DNA of 64,000 nt from an uncultured Algibacter sp. (lineage in GTDB: Bacteria; Bacteroidota; Bacteroidia; Flavobacteriales; Flavobacteriaceae): the NCBI RefSeq assembly GCF_947487575.1, contig NZ_CANKXG010000008.1, forward strand, positions 179,451 through 243,450. Direction: 5' to 3'. Numbering within the stretch: the first letter of the stretch is position 1; each line of letters begins with the position of its first letter. Of the stretch, positions 16,518-24,507 are shown piece after piece. The position numbers were made by a program, and so were the translations under genes. The notes under the pieces were generated by a model. The model was not told where the DNA came from, made no database searches, and was given only the letters and a program-made list of their open reading frames with translations.

Positions 16518-17295
16518 AATTTCAATCATAATTCCTGTTTTAAATGAAGATGCATACATAGGCAAACTGTTAGAGCATTTACTAGCCAATTCTTTATCTA
16601 AAAATATTTCAGAAATTATAGTTATAGATGGTGGAAGCACTGATAACACCAAAGACATTGTTGGAGATTTTTCAAATTTTACAAGTATTCCCAATAAAAA
16701 AGCCTTTAACTATATTGAAAATTCGACCTTTGGTGACAAACTGATTTCGACGGAAAAATTAAAAACCCAAATTCTGCTTTTAAATTCTGAAAAAGGACGC
16801 GCAGTACAAATGAATTTGGGTGCTAAATCTGCATCTGAAAACATTTTATATTTTTTGCATGCCGATTCGCTTCCTCCTAAAAACTTTGACCAATTAATTA
16901 TAGATGAAATTGAAAAAGGAAACGAAGCTGGTTGTTTCAGAATGCAGTTTGATAGTAACCATTGGTGGTTGCGTTTAGCAAGTCAGCTAACAAAATTTAG
17001 TTGGCGTGCTTGTAGAGGCGGAGACCAAAGTCAGTTTATTACTAAATCCTTATTTGATGACATTGGAGGCTTTAATGAAAACTATACTATTTACGAAGAC
17101 AATATTTTAATAAACGAACTGTATGCCAGAAAACAATTTGTTGTTATTAATGAGAAACTAAAATCTTCTGCACGAATGTATCGCAAACATGGTGTTTGGA
17201 AATTACAATATTTCTATTGGTCCATTTATATAAAAAAATGGCTTGGGGCAGATGCGGATGAACTTCACAATTATTACAAAAAATATATTGGCTAA
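16510..17295 (+). CDS. TIGR04283-type arsenosugar biosynthesis glycosyltransferase (family 2)
   Basis: 261 residues. A GT-A family 2 domain: 'SIIIPVLNEDAYIGKLL', 'VIDGGSTDNT', a long insertion with 'LLNSEKGRAVQMNLGAK', 'LHADSLPP' (DxD-like) and 'RACRGGDQSQFI' with 'YEDNILINEL'. This group recurs with DUF2064, ArsS and ArsM in arsenosugar loci. It is the last gene of the block. Its stop is three bases from that of a convergent phosphoesterase, and no terminator hairpin is visible. Confidence 0.85.
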   Translation: MNKISIIIPVLNEDAYIGKLLEHLLANSLSKNISEIIVIDGGSTDNTKDIVGDFSNFTSIPNKKAFNYIENSTFGDKLISTEKLKTQILLLNSEKGRAVQMNLGAKSASENILYFLHADSLPPKNFDQLIIDEIEKGNEAGCFRMQFDSNHWWLRLASQLTKFSWRACRGGDQSQFITKSLFDDIGGFNENYTIYEDNILINELYARKQFVVINEKLKSSARMYRKHGVWKLQYFYWSIYIKKWLGADADELHNYYKKYIG

Positions 17296-17298
17296 ATT

Positions 17299-18027
17299 CT
17301 ACTTATTTCTCCCCTTTTCATTTGGATATAAAGCTGGTAAGTTATCACTTTGGAATACTTTTTTTGTATTCACATCAACAATTGATAATTTCCCTGTAAA
17401 GGCTGCTCCTGTATCAATATTCCATACGTTAATGGCATTCATAGGCACATCACTATTAAAATTTATTGTTGGTGTATGCCCAATATAAATTTCTTTATAA
17501 TGTTTTAATCGATTTGGGTAAATTGCCGAATCTTTTTCAATACGTTTATCCATGGTTAAAGCCATTTCCCAAAGTGTTCTATCAAAATACAAAGTAGTTT
17601 CAAAAACCTCTTTACTCACACCATGCATAGATGTAAAACCAGCATGAAGAAATAGTCGATTTTCATTATCTAAATAGTACAATGGCATATTTTCAAAAAA
17701 CTCTAAATGCTGTTTTTTATCTTCTTTTGAAAAGCCTTGATAGCTTTCCATAGTTTCTTTCCCTCCGTGCATGTACCATGTTGGATTAACATCATCACTT
17801 CTTAACCATTCTTCGCACCAAACATCATGATTTCCTTTTATAAAAACGCATTTTATTTTTTGAGAAAGTTCGACTAAAAACTGAATAACCTGAGCAGACT
17901 CGCTCCACCCATCAATATAATCTCCTACAAAAATTAAGGTGTCATTATCCTTAATTTCTACCTTATTCAAAACTTGTATTAAAGCTTTTAATCCGCCGTG
18001 AATATCTCCAATTGCTAAAATGCGCAT
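17299..18027 (-). CDS. Calcineurin-like metallophosphoesterase (Ser/Thr phosphatase type)
   Basis: 242 residues. It contains the two-metal signature series 'AIGDIHGGLKAL', 'FVGDYIDGWSES', 'IKGNHDVWCEEW', and later 'LHAGFTS' and 'IYIGHTPT'. There is no signal peptide, so it is cytoplasmic. The compact size matches bacterial PrpA/ApaH-type phosphatases; the substrate is unknown. It is convergent with the arsenosugar block and apparently monocistronic. Confidence 0.88.
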   Translation of the reverse strand: MRILAIGDIHGGLKALIQVLNKVEIKDNDTLIFVGDYIDGWSESAQVIQFLVELSQKIKCVFIKGNHDVWCEEWLRSDDVNPTWYMHGGKETMESYQGFSKEDKKQHLEFFENMPLYYLDNENRLFLHAGFTSMHGVSKEVFETTLYFDRTLWEMALTMDKRIEKDSAIYPNRLKHYKEIYIGHTPTINFNSDVPMNAINVWNIDTGAAFTGKLSIVDVNTKKVFQSDNLPALYPNEKGRNK

Positions 18028-18142
18028 ACCTAATTAATTTTTGACAAAACTAATAGATTACTTTAATAATGAAAATATTGAAGAAAATTTTATTGGTTTC
18101 TAGCCTGAAAAATCATTTTAACTAAATTGTTGGCGGTTAAGT

Positions 18143-18249
18143 GCGTTAGGGATTGAGGTATTTATTGAAGCTCTTTTTGTGTTGTTGCACCTATGCAACA
18201 CAAAAAAGCGACTGCCGAAAGCCCGACCCATTTTTAGGGTAACGCCCAA
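18143..18249 (-). repeat. 3'-gene hairpin element, copy C
   Basis: The outer blocks are as in copies A and B. The centre is a long hairpin CTTTTTGTGTTG / CAACACAAAAAAG, nearly identical to copy D 15 kb away. The GTTACC end is about nine bases beyond the stop of the Omp85-like gene. Confidence 0.8.
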
Positions 18250-18258
18250 ATTAAGATT

Positions 18259-19530
18259 TTAAAAGTATTGCCCAATTCCAAATACAAAACCATTAGTAGT
18301 TCCTTTTGTGATTCCATGGCCATAATCGATTCTAAAAATAGCGTTATATATTTTTTTATGAATAAAACGAAGTCCTAAACCAGGATGTACTTTTATATTA
18401 TCATTTTTACTAAAATCTCCCAAATCACCTCCTGGGTTTCGCCATGTACCAGCATCAACAAAAGCGTTTCCTTGTAAAACAAACCAGCCTTTTTCATAGA
18501 GTGTGTGTCTGTATTCGGTATTCCAAACAATTACCCCTGTACCCCTGTCAATGGTGTTACCCACTCCACGAACATTCAGGTTATTATCAACAGAAAAAGG
18601 CGCAAAAGGGGTGTCATCATTTGTGGATAGTCCTAAACGTAATCTATTAGCCCAATTTCCTTTTTCTCCCACACGTTTAAAAAGAAAAAAGTCATTCCAG
18701 CCAATAAAAAAATCGGGTAACATATCGTTTGTTGATGTAACATATTGAAAGTTAAACTGACTTTTAAATCCTGAAACGTATTGGTAGAAGTAATCTAATT
18801 TATTATACTCATAAACACCTTTTAAAAGCCATTTATGTACATTTAATTCTTGAGGAACATTAGAGCTAGTAGCACCAAACTTATATTGATAATCTTCAAC
18901 AAAATAGTTGATACCGAGTTCCATTCTATTCTTAAAATCAAATTCATATAAGCCCAAAACCTCAAATGACTTATTATTATATTTATAATCTGAAGGTTCT
19001 GGCTCATTCATCAAAAAAACGGGTTCTAGAGTTGTTAAATCTTGATGGTTTACTGCTAAGCCTAATTTATTAGAAAACAAATAAGGTGCTCTGAAATTTA
19101 TGGCATAACTGCTGTAAATATCCTTTTGATAAAAACCTCCAAACGTTATATTTCGTCCTAACAGATTAAACTCATAAAGCCCCAATCGATATGCAAACTC
19201 ATCATCATTAGTGGTATAAATATTTGCTGATGGAATAAGTGTAAAATTCTCTTCTATATTATAAAATACGTTATACTGATTGTCTTCTGATGGAAACACC
19301 TGATAATATGCATGTGATACCGAGGGCAAGCGTTTTAAACGTAAAATATCTTGTTCTATAATAGTAGAATCTAAAACAACACCTGGTTTTATTTTAGATA
19401 TGTTTTTTATAAATGACGCTTTTAACTTTTTATTGCCCTGAACTTTTAAATCGTGTACAACAGCATTTTGAGCAGAAAGATTGGGAAGAGTAAAACCTAA
19501 TAATATAAAAAAGAATACTAATTTTTTCAT
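18259..19530 (-). CDS. Omp85/BamA-like outer-membrane protein with one POTRA domain
   Basis: The MKK start at 19530 gives 423 residues and is preferred to the ORF-track start: it opens a clean signal peptide ('LVFFFILLGFTLPNLSAQ') and forms an ATGA overlap with the upstream lipoprotein. One POTRA-like domain follows ('HDLKVQGNKKLKASFI', about 25-95). The rest is an amphipathic beta barrel ending in F ('FGIGQYF'). It is much shorter than essential BamA, so it is more like a patatin-less Omp85 or TamA-type export barrel. It is coupled to a lipoprotein and a GH113-like enzyme. Confidence 0.78.
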   Translation of the reverse strand: MKKLVFFFILLGFTLPNLSAQNAVVHDLKVQGNKKLKASFIKNISKIKPGVVLDSTIIEQDILRLKRLPSVSHAYYQVFPSEDNQYNVFYNIEENFTLIPSANIYTTNDDEFAYRLGLYEFNLLGRNITFGGFYQKDIYSSYAINFRAPYLFSNKLGLAVNHQDLTTLEPVFLMNEPEPSDYKYNNKSFEVLGLYEFDFKNRMELGINYFVEDYQYKFGATSSNVPQELNVHKWLLKGVYEYNKLDYFYQYVSGFKSQFNFQYVTSTNDMLPDFFIGWNDFFLFKRVGEKGNWANRLRLGLSTNDDTPFAPFSVDNNLNVRGVGNTIDRGTGVIVWNTEYRHTLYEKGWFVLQGNAFVDAGTWRNPGGDLGDFSKNDNIKVHPGLGLRFIHKKIYNAIFRIDYGHGITKGTTNGFVFGIGQYF

Positions 19531-20255
19531 TCGGCAATAAAAGGTTTTTGAATTACCCAATTTACCCAATTATCTAGACTTACATCCATTAATGTAAAAT
19601 TATAATTTTCATTTAGAATTAAATCGGGAGGTGCATTGGTAGTAACATTTAAAACAACATTGTTTAAATTATAATATTGAAACTGATTCTCATAGGTATA
19701 CGTTCCGGATAATAAATTATCATTTTCATCTGAAACTACCTGAAAATATATAGCATTATCACCTACTGGATTATCTTCCCATATAAAACTTGGCATACCT
19801 GATTCAGATTGATTTACAACAACTTCATCATTCCAAACCGTAGACTTAGAGATTTGCTTCGATTGTATAGGATTGGAAATTTTCACCTCTCCATCTAACT
19901 CGAAAGTAACAATTATCCATTTTTCGTTGGATGCTTTTTGTGTAAACTTCCCTAGGTGTCCATTAAAAACTGGTTCGCTGCTAAGCAAATTTCTAGTATA
20001 ATTTTGATAATTATTTTCATCAACTTCGGTAGTATTTGTTTTGTAGAACCTAATATTGGAAGCTCCAAATTCTGGGTAATAAAAAGTAAGTATATCTCCA
20101 GTATTTTTATCACTTGCAGCACAAGCAACAACGGCACCAGTCTCAATAGTTTTACCAGATAGATAATTTGCTAAAGTTTGTACTTCCTCACCATTGTCTT
20201 TTGAACAAGACATTAAAACAAAAAAACATATAATGATGTATCCTATTTTTTTCAT
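19527..20255 (-). CDS. Lipoprotein of unknown function
   Basis: 242 residues. A signal peptide with lipobox ('CFFVLMSCSKD', Cys17) points to an envelope lipoprotein. The mature part is beta-rich with many aromatic and Asn residues. I do not recognise the family. It has four-base ATGA overlaps both with the GH113-like gene upstream and the Omp85-like gene downstream, so the three are translationally coupled. It may be a partner lipoprotein for the barrel or the hydrolase, which is inference from context only. Confidence 0.8.
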   Translation of the reverse strand: MKKIGYIIICFFVLMSCSKDNGEEVQTLANYLSGKTIETGAVVACAASDKNTGDILTFYYPEFGASNIRFYKTNTTEVDENNYQNYTRNLLSSEPVFNGHLGKFTQKASNEKWIIVTFELDGEVKISNPIQSKQISKSTVWNDEVVVNQSESGMPSFIWEDNPVGDNAIYFQVVSDENDNLLSGTYTYENQFQYYNLNNVVLNVTTNAPPDLILNENYNFTLMDVSLDNWVNWVIQKPFIAE

Positions 20256-21256
20256 TTCAAACTATATTGTTTTCTTATTAAGTCTTCAGCTGGTTTATTT
20301 TGTGGTGTAAATCTGGAATTATTCTTACCTCCTGCTTTTTCGTGGTTATGAAACCATTTCCAAATAAATCCGCCAGCAAACCAATCTTCTTTCCAAAACG
20401 TTTCCAATAGGGCTTGTGTTGTATTTGTTTGTGCTCCAAGATTTACTTGATTCATACTTCTATCACTTTCCCAAGGTGTCTTACCTGAATAATCCACACT
20501 TCTATAACCATACTCAGTAAACAAAATAGGTTTATCATACTTTTGACTCATATTATAAACCTCTTGTTTATGCGTTTTCCAACCTTTTAAACATTCTTCT
20601 ACTGTGGGTGTTTTACTTTCACTTACAGGGAAATAAGCATCTACTCCTATGTAATCTAAATGGTTCCAAAAAGGTGTTCTTTTAAACTCATCCCAATTTG
20701 CGGCATAGGTTAATTTTCCCTTGTACTTTGTTTTTATTTTTTTAATTAAATCATTCCAAAACTCTGGCCTGTTTTCAATAAACTTCTCTAATTCAGTACC
20801 TATACAAAGTAGCTCGGCTTTCACCTCATTTGCTAATTCTGCATAATCTAAAATAAAACTTGAATATGAATCTTCTAAAGTTTTCCAATCAGCTTCATTT
20901 TTCATTTCAATAAGCCCAGTAAATTCACCATGCCAAACCCAAATTTGAGGTTTTAACATTACTTTTATATTCTTTTTTCTAAGCTCACTTATATATTGTT
21001 TCGCTCCTGCGCTAGTCTCTCCAAACCATTGCCCATCCGTATTATAAGCTATCTCTGGATGATCTAAATTTCTAACAAATCCGAAAGGCATAATGGCTGC
21101 ATAGTTTGCATTAACATTTACTACTGGCTTAATATGAACTTCATTTACAGCTTCTCTAGACGCAACAAAACTCACACCATTAATTTTATTGGTCTGAGTT
21201 TGACAAGACTGAGTAAATACTATAAATGAAAAAATTAGGAACTTAAATAATCTCAT
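20252..21256 (-). CDS. GH113-like TIM-barrel glycoside hydrolase, lipoprotein
   Basis: 334 residues with a lipoprotein signal ('FIVFTQSCQTQ'). The fold reads as a TIM barrel: 'NYAAIMPFGFVRN', 'KVMLKPQIWVWHGEF', an acid/base candidate in 'LLCIGTELEKF', 'YIGVDAYFPVSE' and a nucleophile candidate in 'ILFTEYGYRS', with 'GFIWKWF' near the end. This layout is that of family GH113 beta-mannanase-like proteins. The actual substrate is unknown. Lipid anchoring suggests action on the cell surface or in the periplasm. It is first of a three-gene coupled run with a lipoprotein and an Omp85-like barrel. Confidence 0.78.
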   Translation of the reverse strand: MRLFKFLIFSFIVFTQSCQTQTNKINGVSFVASREAVNEVHIKPVVNVNANYAAIMPFGFVRNLDHPEIAYNTDGQWFGETSAGAKQYISELRKKNIKVMLKPQIWVWHGEFTGLIEMKNEADWKTLEDSYSSFILDYAELANEVKAELLCIGTELEKFIENRPEFWNDLIKKIKTKYKGKLTYAANWDEFKRTPFWNHLDYIGVDAYFPVSESKTPTVEECLKGWKTHKQEVYNMSQKYDKPILFTEYGYRSVDYSGKTPWESDRSMNQVNLGAQTNTTQALLETFWKEDWFAGGFIWKWFHNHEKAGGKNNSRFTPQNKPAEDLIRKQYSLK

Positions 21257-21292
21257 AGAAAGAAGTTTAAGCCCCTAATTTAATATTATTCA

Positions 21293-22162
21293 TTAAAACA
21301 ATGCCCTTAAACCTATGTTAAATGATTGCCCTAATCCTGTATTTTCGCCTCTTATAAATTTGCTATATAGTGCTTCAAGATTTAGAGTTTTTGATAATTG
21401 ATACTTTCCTCCGAAGCCTAGTGCCGTAAAATCTTGGTCAAAATCCCCTATTCTTTGAAAGTGTTGTACAAAACCCAAAACGGTAGATTTATCACTCGGA
21501 AAATAACTCATAAATACGCCAGGGGCTAAGACAAAAGTATTGTTTGCAAAACTATCATCATCACCAAAATTATACTCCGTATTTAATTCTGTAAATAATT
21601 GCCAATTGCCACTAGGCAAAGTATAATCATAAAAGAACCTGTTTTGAAAGGTGAAAGCTGTTTGATCTAGAAAAACACCATTAGTGTCAGATTCTGCACT
21701 AATCAAAGGAATGTGAAATGCTGATTGCACTGTAAAATTACTTACATTCTTTAATGGGTTGAATTTAATTACTGGAGCTATTGAGGTTAAACCTGAACGT
21801 GCCGTACCAGCTTCTCCATCAAAAGAGAACACATCCAATGCGTCTCTTCCTCCCACAACATTAGATCTTATTTCTGCTAATAACCCAACATTTATTTTAC
21901 TGTTTTCGGATACCCCAGTAAAAATATCAATACTAGAAGTAAAGTATGTTTCGCGAGGCTTATCACTCTTAATACCTCCTTCTATTTTTTGAGTTTCTGT
22001 ATATAAATTATTAAACCATTTAATATCCCACTGACCTTTCTTTAAAAGTTTTGAAGGTGTATATGTTTGAATATTACTTTTTTGCGATGCTTCTTCATCT
22101 TCTTGTGAAAAGCCTGTGAACGCTAAGGTTGTAAACACTAATATTGCTATAATCTTTTTCAT
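21293..22162 (-). CDS. Outer-membrane beta-barrel protein, unknown cargo
   Basis: The MKK start at 22162 (289 residues) is chosen because it begins a signal peptide ('IIAILVFTTLAFTGFSQ'); the upstream 15 residues of the ORF track do not. The mature protein is Gly/aromatic-rich with alternating beta segments and ends in 'NIGLRALF', an aromatic C-terminus expected for barrel insertion. It resembles the transporter-like barrels often found in Flavobacteriia. It lies 70 bases downstream of the second DUF547 gene, likely in the same transcript. Confidence 0.75.
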   Translation of the reverse strand: MKKIIAILVFTTLAFTGFSQEDEEASQKSNIQTYTPSKLLKKGQWDIKWFNNLYTETQKIEGGIKSDKPRETYFTSSIDIFTGVSENSKINVGLLAEIRSNVVGGRDALDVFSFDGEAGTARSGLTSIAPVIKFNPLKNVSNFTVQSAFHIPLISAESDTNGVFLDQTAFTFQNRFFYDYTLPSGNWQLFTELNTEYNFGDDDSFANNTFVLAPGVFMSYFPSDKSTVLGFVQHFQRIGDFDQDFTALGFGGKYQLSKTLNLEALYSKFIRGENTGLGQSFNIGLRALF

Positions 22163-22232
22163 AATTTGGTTTTGTTTTTTATTTCTACTGAAGCAGAAAT
22201 CTTTCACTCTATTTGGTTTGTTATTTTTTTAA

Positions 22233-22946
22233 TTATTGTTTGTTTACTTTCCAATCATAAGGAAAGTAGCTTAATTTAAAATTACTGTCTAATTTTTCTG
22301 TTCTGTATTTGTTTATAAAATCAATCTCAGTCTCACCATTCATGGTAAAATCTCCCTTATACCATTCCATTATTTGAGAAGCTTGCACACGCTTTTTCTT
22401 TAAATTAATTCTTAAAAACGTACCATTCAAAGCTATTTTAGTTTGCTTTTCTAATTGGGCATTTAATGTGTTTGGCAAATAAGCTTTACTAATTAACGGC
22501 GGGCAACCTACTGCGCCACATACCAATACAAAATGAAAGCGTGCATCTTTAAAATTACCTCTTAAAAGTTTATGCTCAATATCATTTAAGGTAATGCTTT
22601 TACCTCCTAAGCTATAAGTTGTTTTATCAAAAAAACCTGCATTATCAAGTGGTGAATTTGTTGGGTAATTATTTATAATACCTTTTATTACTGAAAGGTT
22701 ATAGGCGTTAATCCAAAAGGCTTGATAATTATTAGCATCACTTTTAACGACCGAAATACCTTCAGCTATCTTTAAAATGCTATTAAGCTCATCTTGATTT
22801 GCATGAATTTTTGAGTATGCCACTTTTCCGTTGGCTACATTGGTTTTAAAAAAAGCATCTGCTTTATTTAAAAACTTATTTAAATCTTGAGAAAACCCTT
22901 CAAAAGATATTAATGCTATAAGTACTATTATTAATTGTTTTTTCAT
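22233..22946 (-). CDS. DUF547 protein, second copy (exported)
   Basis: The start at 22946 (237 residues) is preferred because it opens the signal peptide 'QLIIVLIALISFEGFSQ'; the upstream 27 codons look like leader. The domain signature matches the first copy: 'QAFWINAYNLSVIKGII', 'LNDIEHKLLRGNFKDARFHF', 'LVCGAVGCPPL'. The product should be periplasmic rather than lipidated. Function is unknown. It is divergent from the FAD oxidoreductase and membrane ferredoxin across a 251-base gap, which hints at shared control. Confidence 0.85.
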   Translation of the reverse strand: MKKQLIIVLIALISFEGFSQDLNKFLNKADAFFKTNVANGKVAYSKIHANQDELNSILKIAEGISVVKSDANNYQAFWINAYNLSVIKGIINNYPTNSPLDNAGFFDKTTYSLGGKSITLNDIEHKLLRGNFKDARFHFVLVCGAVGCPPLISKAYLPNTLNAQLEKQTKIALNGTFLRINLKKKRVQASQIMEWYKGDFTMNGETEIDFINKYRTEKLDSNFKLSYFPYDWKVNKQ

Positions 22947-23156
22947 TTCTAAATTATTTATAGTTTTACATGTCTTTTCTAATATCCGACATATTTTAAA
23001 TTTTAAACTTTGCAAAGTAACTGCCATTAGGTCGAACTAAATTTCAGGTAATTACATAAAAAATAAAACTTTTTTCACGTCTTATCCTATTATGAATCCT
23101 TACAAAATACAATCAATTTAAACTTATTCTAAATTAACACCTATAATTTAAGTTCT

Positions 23157-23164
23157 TATCTTTA
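23157..23164 (+). promoter_or_regulatory. Possible -7 box before the FAD oxidoreductase
   Basis: TATCTTTA, 33 bases before the start codon, is one mismatch from TAnnTTTG. The same octamer precedes the arsenosugar cluster. It lies in the divergent 251-base gap shared with the DUF547 gene. No operator symmetry is obvious there. Confidence 0.3.
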
Positions 23165-23197
23165 GCTTCGACCTAATTAGAAATTAACAACCAAAAT

Positions 23198-24505
23198 ATG
23201 CAAGAACACATCGTTATTATAGGAAATGGAATTTCTGGCGTAACTGCTGCAAGACATATAAGAAAATTGTCTGACAAAAAAATCACCATTGTATCTGCAG
23301 AAACCGAATATTTTTTCTCACGCACTGCACTCATGTACATATACATGGGACACATGAAGTTTGAGCACACGCAACCATATGAAAATTGGTTCTGGGAAAA
23401 AAATAGAATTAACCTTAAAAAAGGATATGTAAAAACTATCGATACCAATGCAAAAACGCTTTATTTTGCAGAAGGAGACACACTTAAATACGACAAACTT
23501 ATTATTGCCACAGGTAGTAAACCAAATAAGTTTGGATGGCCAGGTCAAGATTTAGAAGGTGTTATGGGCATGTATCACAAGCAAGATTTAGAAAACCTTG
23601 AAAAGTATGCTCCAAATAATAAAGCATGTAAAAGAGCTGTAATTGTTGGCGGAGGCTTAATTGGTATTGAGCTTGCTGAAATGCTAAACTCGCGACAAAT
23701 TCCTGTTACTTTTTTAGTAAGAGAAGATAGTTTTTGGAATGGTGTTTTACCAACGGGTGAAAGCGAAATGATTAACCGTCATATAAAAAATCATCATATC
23801 GATTTACGACTTGGAAACAATTTAAAGGAAATAGTTTCTGATGAAAACGGTAAAGTCAAATCTATAATCATTCAAGAAACGGGCGAAGAAATTGCTTGTG
23901 ATGTTGTTGGTTTAACCGCCGGTGTAACTCCAAATATCGATTTTATAAAAGATTCTGAAATTGAAACAGGAAGAGGTGTAAAAGTAAATCGTTATTTAGA
24001 AACAAATGTTTCAGATGTTTATGCTATTGGAGATTGTGCCGAACAACATGAAGGTATAAATGGGCGTAGACCCATTGAAGCTGTTTGGTATACAGGACGT
24101 ATGATGGGAGAAACTTTAGCACAAACCATCTGCGAAAACAGAATACAATATAATCCTGGGCATTGGTTTAACTCTGCCAAATTTTTGGATATTGAATATC
24201 AAACTTATGGTTGGGTTTTTAGCGAACGTGGAAGACCTGAATACGAAAAACATTTTCATTGGAAACATGAAGATGATACGAAATGTATAACCATTGCATA
24301 TCACAAAAACACTAACACTTTTCTAGGTATTAACACCTTCGGAATTAGAATGCGCCATGAAATATTTGATATGTGGTTAACCGAAAAACGAGATGTAGAT
24401 TATATTATAAATCATCTTCCTGAAGCTAATTTCGACCCAGAATTTTACAGTCATTATGAAGCTGATATTCTTTCAGCATACAACAAACAACTACAAACCG
24501 TATAA
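23198..24505 (+). CDS. NAD(P)/FAD-dependent pyridine nucleotide-disulfide type oxidoreductase
   Basis: 435 residues. The FAD site is 'IVIIGNGISGVTAARHI', the NAD site 'AVIVGGGLIGIELAEML', and the second FAD motif 'VYAIGDCAEQHEG'. No redox-active CxxxxC is seen, so it resembles NirB-type or rubredoxin/ferredoxin reductases rather than glutathione reductase. The C-terminal 100 residues are a separate Trp/His-rich region. It is two bases before the membrane ferredoxin gene, so it probably exchanges electrons between NAD(P)H and that protein. Confidence 0.85.
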   Translation: MQEHIVIIGNGISGVTAARHIRKLSDKKITIVSAETEYFFSRTALMYIYMGHMKFEHTQPYENWFWEKNRINLKKGYVKTIDTNAKTLYFAEGDTLKYDKLIIATGSKPNKFGWPGQDLEGVMGMYHKQDLENLEKYAPNNKACKRAVIVGGGLIGIELAEMLNSRQIPVTFLVREDSFWNGVLPTGESEMINRHIKNHHIDLRLGNNLKEIVSDENGKVKSIIIQETGEEIACDVVGLTAGVTPNIDFIKDSEIETGRGVKVNRYLETNVSDVYAIGDCAEQHEGINGRRPIEAVWYTGRMMGETLAQTICENRIQYNPGHWFNSAKFLDIEYQTYGWVFSERGRPEYEKHFHWKHEDDTKCITIAYHKNTNTFLGINTFGIRMRHEIFDMWLTEKRDVDYIINHLPEANFDPEFYSHYEADILSAYNKQLQTV

Positions 24506-24507
24506 CC

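Noticed and set aside
23028-23197. Riboswitch in the divergent DUF547/oxidoreductase gap
   Set aside because: No conserved aptamer-like stems; just AT-rich promoter sequence.
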